Shown here in pieces: positions 16,075 through 23,100 of a stretch of 64,000 nucleotides of DNA. Positions within the stretch are counted from its first letter, which is position 1. Each line of letters starts with the position of its first letter. The stretch lies in the NCBI GenBank assembly GCA_016197205.1, contig JACPWG010000193.1:1-64000 (forward strand), written 5' to 3'. This DNA comes from Planctomycetota bacterium (lineage in GTDB: Bacteria; Planctomycetota; MHYJ01; WSZJ01; JACPWG01). The notes below the pieces were generated by a model. That model searched no databases, had not been told where the DNA came from, and worked only from the letters and a program-made list of their open reading frames with translations. The position numbers and the translations under genes are program-made.

Positions 16075-18228
16075 TTATTGGTCCAGGGTGGCAAAACTCT
16101 CCAGGATCCGGTCGACGGTCTCCCGTACCGGCTCCGTCGAGGACTCGGGGGAGCGGGAGGTCAGCAGATACCAGCGGCCCCCGGCGGCAAGGGCCGTGTA
16201 CGCGACGCGCAACGGGAGCCGAGACCGCGGCGCGAAGGCCCGGAACACGACCGAATACGCGGCCCGGCCCCCGACCAGCAGCGGACCATTCCAGACGAGA
16301 CGGTCCACGGTGAGTTCGTCGCCGGCGCGCGTGCGGCGCGCGAGACGGAGCGCGAGCAGCGGCAGCGGAATCGCTTCCGGCAGGGCGCCCGACTCGACCG
16401 CGACCGCTGTCCCGAGCGGGTCGCCGGAGCGCAGAAGTCGCACGGCCGCGCCCGGGGCGTCCTTCGCCTCCTCGACCAGCCAGTCGTCCGGACGCGAGAT
16501 CGCGAAGTGGAGCGTCGCGTTCGCGTAGCGGCCCCGTTCCTCCCGCCCCGGGGCGCGCTCGGAGGCCAGGCCCTCGAGGTTCGCGCGCTTGCGCGCCGCG
16601 GCCCAGCGCTCGACGGCCGCGGTCGCCTCCGCCGCGTGCGGACGCGTCGCCGGCGGCTCCGCGCGCGACCACGTGGTGCTCCACAGCCGGCTGCGCAGGG
16701 ACTCCGCGTTCGCGGGGGGGCACCCCTCGAGCACGACGACCTGTCGCCCTTGCCGCTCGACGGAGATCCGCCGTTCGATGGTGTCCGCGACGTAGCACGT
16801 AGCCGAACAGCCCGGGGCGTCCGTGGGCTTCACGTAGCGCCGGCCGAGGCTCGCCTTCCACGTCTCGAAGAACTCCCCGGCGTCGGCCTCGGTGTCCCAG
16901 CTCGTGACCAGGAGGAGCAGGAGGGCCTCGCTCCGCGGTTGGCGGTACACGACGAGGAGATCGCCCCCCCAGCCGGCCGCCGCCTGCCGCGCCTGCTCTT
17001 CCGGGACGGACTCGCGGAGCAGCAGGAACAGCTCGGCCTCGCCGAGCACCTCGCGGTAGACCTCCGACCAGCCGGCGGGCAGGCCCTGCTGGAGTTCGGG
17101 CAGGACGGCTTCCTCGGGTAGGTCCCGGACGCCGAAGTATTTTTCGGGATGCAGGAGCTGCTCGGTGGAGCGGGGCAGGTCCTTGTAGATGCGGTTCACG
17201 CCACGCCAGCCGCCGAGCGTGAAGGCGACCTCGGCGAAGGAGAGTCCACCGTGCGCTCCGAGCCGGGAAGCGTCGTGGAAGTAACGGGGAAGGGAGGCCG
17301 CGGACCTCCGGCCGAGGTGCGGGGGCAAGCCGAAGACGACACCGGGCTCGGGCACATCCTCGAGGCCGACCTTGAGTTCCTCGGCGACGAAGGCGAGAGA
17401 GGAAAGGAGCGCGTCTCCTTCGCGGAAGGCGGCCGCGGCGCGCGGGGCGTCCCCGAGGAGGGGGAGCCGGCCTTCGGCCTCCGAGACCGGGAAGTTCTGG
17501 TCCTGGAGCGAGTGGACGACCTCGTGGAAGAGCCGTGCGCGCTCCTCGATCGAGCCGTAGGCGCCGGGCGGGGAGGCCGTGCGCACGGCGGGCGAGGCGC
17601 CGGAGCCCGGCGCTTTCGGGGCGACGGCAGGGGACTTTCCTTCGCCGGGGTTGCTGCGCCGCTGAGCCTCCTCCGCGCTCAGGAAGAGCGCCTTGGCGAA
17701 GCTGTCATAGCGGGCGACGGCGGCCTCGGCATGGAGGTCGCGGAGGAAGTGGTGTTGCGTGTCGGGGGATTCGATGGCGACGCCGAGCTTGCCCAGCACG
17801 AAGTGGCGGCAAGTCTCGAGGTCGTGGACCACGCGCTGGTCGTACTGGGCGCCGAGGGCGGACTCGAGCGCGCCCGCGGAGAGGAAGGTCCGCTTGAGGG
17901 GGCCGCCGGCGGCGAGGCCGCGGAGTGCGGCGGCGCGCCGGACGAGGTCCGAGGCCTGGAGACGAAGCTGCACGATGCGCTCGGCCGGGATGTTGTTGAC
18001 CAGCTCGACGTCGCGGTAGCGGAGCGCCACACGGCCCAGGGGCTGGTCGACCTGGATGAGCAGGGCGTCGTCGGCGTCCTCGACGATCCGCCCCTCCATT
18101 TCGCTGCCGTTCTTGAGGAGGACCACGTCCTGCGCCGCCGCGCCCCGCGCGGACGCGAGGAGGCAGACGAGGCCCAGGAGCGGGAGGAGGAGTGGGCGGG
18201 GGTGACGGTGCGGGCGGGGACGAACCAT
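16075..18228 (-). CDS. Secreted HExxH metalloprotease-like protein B (paralogue of A)
   Basis: 717 residues from the ATG at 18228, chosen because a clean signal peptide (PLLLPLLGLVCLLASARGAAA) follows; an ATG at 18294 is possible. After a small SH3-like strand region (DVVLLKNGSEMEGRIVEDAD) comes the protease-like core. H235-E-V-V-H239 lies in FHEVVHSLQDQNF and REGDALL supplies E270, aligning with HELTHALQDQHF and VEGEATY of its neighbour. Further shared blocks include STEQLLHPEKYF (STEQVLHPEKYL in A), AAGWGGDLLVVY (SAGWGGDQYAVY in A) and WDTEADAGEF (WDTEKDAGEF in A), so the two genes arose by tandem duplication. The operon promoter is at 18355-18384. Confidence 0.75.
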   Translation of the reverse strand: MVRPRPHRHPRPLLLPLLGLVCLLASARGAAAQDVVLLKNGSEMEGRIVEDADDALLIQVDQPLGRVALRYRDVELVNNIPAERIVQLRLQASDLVRRAAALRGLAAGGPLKRTFLSAGALESALGAQYDQRVVHDLETCRHFVLGKLGVAIESPDTQHHFLRDLHAEAAVARYDSFAKALFLSAEEAQRRSNPGEGKSPAVAPKAPGSGASPAVRTASPPGAYGSIEERARLFHEVVHSLQDQNFPVSEAEGRLPLLGDAPRAAAAFREGDALLSSLAFVAEELKVGLEDVPEPGVVFGLPPHLGRRSAASLPRYFHDASRLGAHGGLSFAEVAFTLGGWRGVNRIYKDLPRSTEQLLHPEKYFGVRDLPEEAVLPELQQGLPAGWSEVYREVLGEAELFLLLRESVPEEQARQAAAGWGGDLLVVYRQPRSEALLLLLVTSWDTEADAGEFFETWKASLGRRYVKPTDAPGCSATCYVADTIERRISVERQGRQVVVLEGCPPANAESLRSRLWSTTWSRAEPPATRPHAAEATAAVERWAAARKRANLEGLASERAPGREERGRYANATLHFAISRPDDWLVEEAKDAPGAAVRLLRSGDPLGTAVAVESGALPEAIPLPLLALRLARRTRAGDELTVDRLVWNGPLLVGGRAAYSVVFRAFAPRSRLPLRVAYTALAAGGRWYLLTSRSPESSTEPVRETVDRILESFATLDQ

Positions 18229-18354
18229 GGGGAGGAGTCTCCGGGGAGTGCGATGGGGACGTCGCGGTTGAATACGGGACGGCCGGGAAATCATTTGGTC
18301 GCGGCGGCCCGGCCGGATAGAATGAGCCGGTCTCTTCCCCGGCAAAGGGCGGAA

Positions 18355-18384
18355 ATTCTAGCAGCGCCTCCGCCGGGGAGTCAA
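18355..18384 (-). promoter_or_regulatory. Promoter of the metalloprotease operon
   Basis: On the minus strand TTGACT (18384-18379), an 18-bp spacer and TAGAAT (18360-18355) form a near-consensus sigma-70-type promoter, about 120 nt upstream of the chosen start at 18228. Confidence 0.65.
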
Positions 18385-18437
18385 GGGATTTGGCCGAAGC
18401 GCACGCTGACCGTGCCGTGGAATTTTCAAAAAAAAGT

Positions 18438-18465
18438 TCAAGAAGGCGGCCTGGCCCGCCGATAC
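18438..18465 (+). promoter_or_regulatory. Sigma-28 (FliA)-like promoter for flgM
   Basis: TCAA (18438-18441), 16 bp, then GCCGATAC (18458-18465). The known flagellar sigma-28 consensus is TAAA-N15-GCCGATAA, so the -10 octamer differs at one position. It is 107 nt before the flgM ATG, on the right strand. Class III flagellar control of flgM is well known in other bacteria. Confidence 0.5.
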
Positions 18466-18571
18466 TCTTGTTGTGGGAGGGGACGCGGGGCTGAGTCGGG
18501 CCCTGGAGGACACCGACACGGCGCGGGCAGGACCCCGACAGATTACGAATTTTTTTGAGGAGAGGCGAGCC

Positions 18572-18853
18572 ATGGAAATCAACAAGACGGGGGGAGTCAC
18601 GGGACCGGCCAGGATCGAAGGCAAGCGGCTCGAAGCGCCGGCCCGCATCGAAGACTCGACGCCTAAGGGAGTTACGGACAAGGTCCAGATCTCGGAGGAG
18701 GCCCAGCTCCTGAGCCGGCTCCGCGACGTGCCCGAGATGCGCATGGACCGAGTCGCGGAGCTGAAGCGGCAGATCGAAAGCGGGGAGTACGAGACCACCG
18801 ACAAGCTGCGGGTGGCGGTGGACCGCTTCCTGGAGGAGATCGACGGGAAGTAG
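18572..18853 (+). CDS. flgM: FlgM-family anti-sigma-28 factor
   Basis: 93 residues; the ATG at 18572 is preceded by GAGGAGAGGCGAGCC. The C-terminal half has the FlgM signature: TDKVQISEEAQLLSRL, a short gap, then RVAELKRQIESGEYETTDKL and VAVDRFLEE. FlgM binds the flagellar sigma factor FliA in the cytoplasm and holds back late flagellar genes until it is exported through the completed hook-basal body. The length is typical. No other flagellar gene is within the window, so it is an orphan here. The upstream GCCGATAC box suggests that its own target sigma factor transcribes it. Confidence 0.85.
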   Translation: MEINKTGGVTGPARIEGKRLEAPARIEDSTPKGVTDKVQISEEAQLLSRLRDVPEMRMDRVAELKRQIESGEYETTDKLRVAVDRFLEEIDGK

Positions 18854-18912
18854 CCGCCCCGGTCCTGGAGACGAACTGGCGATCAAAAAAAAGGAAAGCG
18901 GTGCAATTCGGC

Positions 18913-18944
18913 GCGGGCGAGTCGCGGGGACGCGGCTCGCCCGC
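18913..18944. terminator. Hairpin after flgM
   Basis: GCGGGCGAG (18913-18921) and CTCGCCCGC (18936-18944) form a 9-bp G+C stem with a 14-nt loop, 60 bp after the flgM stop. It lacks a clear U-tract, so its role as a terminator (for flgM or for the convergent Uma2 gene) is tentative. Confidence 0.35.
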
Positions 18945-19157
18945 GGCATTTGTGGGCCCTGACCCGATTCGCTTCGTCCCGGCGCTTTGCCGCCTTCGCC
19001 TGAAACCGGGCCCGAGGCCGAGGCAGGGACGCGGCGTACGCGGAGGCCCACGCTGCGGCGATCAGGGTGGAGAACCGCGGGGGCTTCGCGGGACTGGACG
19101 AAGTCGTGCGGACGCGGTAGCCGGCGAGCGCGGACGGAAGGGAGGGGCCGTTCCGGG

Positions 19158-19820
19158 TCAGGCGGGTCCTTGCTGATCCAGCTCGGCAAAGAGGTCGCGC
19201 AGGGGCAGGGTGAAGCCGGGGAGGACGTCCGCTCCGTCCAGGGCGTCGAGGCGCGCTAGCGCCAGGTTGCGGTCGCGGGTCGCGTGTACGACCGCGGTGC
19301 GAGTCTCCGGGTCGACGTACCACACGAGCCGCACGCCGGCCGCGAAATACTCGTCACGCTTTCGCGCCATCTCCGCCGCCGTGTTCCCAGGGCTCAGGAC
19401 CTCGACCGCGAGATCGGGCACCAGACTGGGAATGGGCTCCGAGGGAACGCGACGTCCTGGGATCCGGTCCCACGAGACGAAGGCGACGTCTGGGATCCGC
19501 ACCAGCCCTGGAAACAGGCGGAGCATCCCGTCGGCCCCGGTCACAAGACCCGAACGCCGCACGCGAACATGGGCCCGCAGCAGTTCGGCGATCGCGCATG
19601 CCAGCAGGGATTCCTTGTAGCCCCTTGTCTTCTCCACCAGGGCTGCGTCCACAAGCTCGCAGAGACGGTTTTCTTGCCGTTCGATCGCGAGGACGTCCGC
19701 TTCGGTCGCCGTTCCGGGATAGGGCTGAAGTCGGACCCGATAGGCAGGGATCCCGCCCAGCCGATCCAGGAGATCCCCAAGAGTCTCGACGCCCGGCAGG
19801 GCCTGGTGCGGGTCGCTCAC
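19158..19820 (-). CDS. Uma2-family putative PD-(D/E)XK endonuclease
   Basis: 220 residues from a GTG at 19820 with GGAG about 8 bases upstream; no ATG lies between it and the promoter-like site. It shows the planctomycete/cyanobacterial Uma2 (DUF820) pattern: LGDLLDRLGGIPAYRVRL, RLCELVDAALVEKTRGYKES, GLVRIPDVAFVSWDRIPGRR, VPDLAVEVLSPGNTAAEM and YFAAGVRLVWYVDPETRT. The Asp and Glu of VPDLAVEV are the expected metal-binding residues of the nuclease fold. The family is abundant in these genomes and its cellular role is not settled. It marks the left edge of the defence island; a distinct Uma2 gene at 36324 lies at the right edge. Confidence 0.88.
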   Translation of the reverse strand: MSDPHQALPGVETLGDLLDRLGGIPAYRVRLQPYPGTATEADVLAIERQENRLCELVDAALVEKTRGYKESLLACAIAELLRAHVRVRRSGLVTGADGMLRLFPGLVRIPDVAFVSWDRIPGRRVPSEPIPSLVPDLAVEVLSPGNTAAEMARKRDEYFAAGVRLVWYVDPETRTAVVHATRDRNLALARLDALDGADVLPGFTLPLRDLFAELDQQGPA

Positions 19821-19902
19821 GCGGAGGTTCTCCGACTGCGCCTGGATCCGTCTGCTGGAGGACTCGTTGTCCTCGTCGGTCGTTCGCCTCGCTTTGCTCC
19901 CC

Positions 19903-19931
19903 AGTGTAGCAAGGCGGCGCGCTCCGCGGAA
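19903..19931 (-). promoter_or_regulatory. Possible promoter for the left Uma2 gene
   Basis: On the minus strand TTCCGC (19931-19926), a 17-bp spacer and TACACT (19908-19903), about 80 nt before the GTG start. The -10 is good and the -35 moderate. Confidence 0.4.
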
Positions 19932-19982
19932 GGGGAGTCGAATGGTTGACCGGGGATCGAGGAACGAGTAGCATTTGCCCTC

Positions 19983-20119
19983 AGTACCGCCCCACAGAAT
20001 TGGGTGACCAATTTCCTCGGCGATTTCGGCCGCCTGCTTCGTTGCACTCGCTCGACGTAGTTCTCCGTTACTACGCCTCGCTCGCGCGCCTCGCGGGCGG
20101 CCGAACTTGCCTTCGGCTA
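19983..20119 (+). repeat. 137-bp dispersed repeat, copy 2, forming the truncated 5' end of the helicase gene
   Basis: It matches 10276-10412 (inverted) from AGTACCGCCCC to GCCTTCGGCTA. Homology to the other copy stops exactly where helicase-like protein sequence begins (YSGSFVNILDPRI). In the helicase frame a TAG lies inside the repeat at 20058-20060, and no ATG, GTG or TTG occurs before 20397. Confidence 0.8.
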
Positions 20120-23100
20120 CTCCGGCAGCTTCGTCAACATCCTGGACCCCCGCATCCGCGAGTACGTCGACAAGACGGTCGGCGAGGGTTTCCTCTGGCC
20201 GGACCCGCTCCTCCAACTCAACCCCGCCTTCGCGCCCGGCGAGAGCATCGACCAACTCGTCGATGCCGGCGTCCTCCACGACGACTGCCGCGCGGTTTTC
20301 CGCATCAAGCCGGAGCCTCGCGACGCGGGCAAGCCACTCCGCCTCCACAAGCATCAGGCGGACGCCGCCAAGATCGCGAGGACCGGCGCGAGCTACGTGC
20401 TGACGACGGGGACGGGTTCCGGCAAATCCCTGGCCTACATCATTCCGATCGTCGACCATGTCCTTCGGGCCGGGTCCGGCCGCGGCATTCAAGCCATCAT
20501 CGTCTACCCGATGAACGCCCTCGCCAACAGCCAGCATGGCGAACTGACGAAATTCCTTTGCCACGGCTACCCGGACGGAAGAGGACCCGTCAGCTTCGCG
20601 CGCTACACCGGCCAGGAATCTCCCGAGGAGAAGCAGAGCATCATCGGGCATCCGCCCGATATCCTCCTGACAAACTACGTGATGCTCGAACTGCTGCTCA
20701 CCCGTCCCGACGAGGTCCCCCTGATCCGCTCCGCGCAGGGGCTACGCTTCCTCGTCCTGGACGAAATGCATACCTACCGCGGCCGTCAGGGCGCCGACGT
20801 CGCCCTTCTCGTTCGACGAACCCGGGACCGCCTCGCGGCGGTCGAACTCCAGTGCGTCGGAACGTCGGCGACGCTGGCCGGATCCGGCACGCGACGGGAG
20901 AGGTGCGCGGAGGTTGCCAAGGTCGCCACTCTCCTCTTTGGAACCGAGGTGCGACTGGAGCACGTCATCAGCGAGTCCCTGAGCAGGACCACCCCCGACC
21001 GCGATCTCAAGGATCCATCGTTCCTGCGTGAGTTGACAGCACGAGTTTCCGATGCCTCCGGGAAGCCCCCGACGGACTTCGACGCGTTCGTGAAGGACCC
21101 CTTGTCCGTCTGGATCGAGACGACCTTCGGCATCACGACCGAGCAGGACCCCGAAAACAAAACCGGCCATCTAGTCCGAAACTGCCCGAAGCCGATCTCA
21201 GGAAAGCAGGGGGCCGCAGCCAAGCTCGCCGGTTCGACCGGCCTCCCCGTGGACGCCTGCGCCGGAGCCCTCCAAACCGCGCTCCTGGGGGGCTATTGCG
21301 TGAAACACCCGGAAACCGGCTTCCCGGTCTTCGCCTTCCGACTTCACCAATTCATCAGCCGCGGCGACACCGTGTGGGCCTCGCTCGAACCTGAAAGTCA
21401 GCGCTACCTCACGGCGCACGGCCAACAGTTCGTCCCAAACGACCGCAAGCGCGTCCTGTTGCCGCTCGTGTTCTGCCGGGAATGCGGTCAGGAGTATTTC
21501 TGCGTCCAGGCTCGCCTGGACGGCGCCTCCGGCTCCAGGGTCTTCGAACCGCGGGAGCTCTCTGACCACCTCACGGGAGATGACGCCGAGGCGGGTTTCC
21601 TCTTTTTCAACACGAGTCGTCCTTGGCCGAACGACGTCAAGGCTGAGCTCCAGCGTTTGCCCGATGACTGGATCGAAGACCATCGAGGAGGTTCGCGAGT
21701 CCGTGCGAACCGTCGCGAGCACGTTCCGCGGACCCTCCGCATCACGCCGGAAGGTCGCGAGGTCGAGGCGGGAGCGCTGGGCCTTTCGGTTCAGTACTTC
21801 GCGGCCCCCTTCCGTTTCTGCCTGAACTGCGGCGTCGCGTACGGGGGGCGTCAAGGATCGGACTTCGCCAAGCTCGGCACGCTCGGCTCCGAGGGCCGCA
21901 GCACGGCAACGACGATCCTCAGCATGTCCGCCATCCGTCATCTGCGAAAAGAAAATCTCCCCGAGCGAGCCCGAAAGCTGCTCTCGTTTACGGACAACCG
22001 CCAGGATGCCTCGCTCCAGGCGGGACATTTCAACGACTTCGTCCAGATCGGAGTCCTCCGCTCGGCGCTGTTTCGCGCATGCAGGGACGCGGGCGCGGAT
22101 GGCCTTCGCCACGAGGTTCTGACGCAAAAAGTTTTTCGCGCCCTGGAACTTCCCGTGGCCCTGTACGCAAGCGACCCGGACGTTCGGTTCAATGCCCTCG
22201 CGGAGACGCAGCGCGCGCTACGGGACGTCATCGGGTATCGCCTGTACGTAGACCTGCAGCGTGGGTGGCGCATCACGTCGCCAAACCTCGAACAGACAGG
22301 CCTACTTCACCTCGACTACCTCTCGCTGTCCGACGTCTGCGCTGCCGAGGACGTGTGGCGGAAGACGCACCGCGCCCTTTCGCAGGCCGCGCCGGCAACT
22401 CGGGTCGACGTCGCCCGCACGCTTCTCGACTTCATGCGGCGGGAACTGGCGATCAAGGTGGAGTACCTTGAACGTCTGACGCAGGAACGCATCCGACTCC
22501 AGAGCAACCAGCGCCTGATCCCGCCGCTCGCCATCGACGAAAACGAGGGCCTGTTCCAAGAAAGCCGTGTCCTTTATCCGCGGGCCGGCGGCGCAGAAGA
22601 CGATCCAGGCCATTTGTACCTCTCCCCTCGGGGCGGTTTCGGGCAGTACCTCCGTCGAGCCTCCACCTTCCCGGAATACCGCGAAAAGCTCGAGGTCAGT
22701 GATGCCGAACAGATTTGCACGCGACTCCTCGAAGCTCTCCGAGTGGGCGGTCTGGTCGAGATCGTCGAGCAGCCACGTTCGAAGGGGGACGTGGCCGGCT
22801 ACCAAGTGCCGGCATCGGCCATGGCGTGGGTCGCAGGAGACGGCACCCAGCCCTTCCATGATCCGATTCGCACCCCGAGTCGCTCTTCGACCGGTGGGCG
22901 AACCAACAGGTTCTTCGTCGAGTTCTACCGCGCGATCGCCGCGGAGGCGCGTGGCCTGGAGGCGCGCGAGCACACGGCCCAGGTGCCGAACTACATTCGC
23001 CAGGATCGCGAGGATCGCTTCCGCGATGCAAGGCTGCCCGTCTTGTACTGCTCCCCGACCATGGAGCTTGGCGTCGATATCGCTGAGCTGAACCTGGTGA

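Noticed and set aside
14038-17121. Plus-strand open frame of over 1,000 codons across the metalloprotease genes
   Set aside because: It is a shadow of two real genes on the other strand, with no start context or recognisable domain.
19821-20651. 5' extension of the left Uma2 gene to 20651
   Set aside because: The extension runs antisense through the repeat and the helicase coding region. The Uma2 family begins at about the GTG chosen, and a promoter-like site lies just upstream of it.
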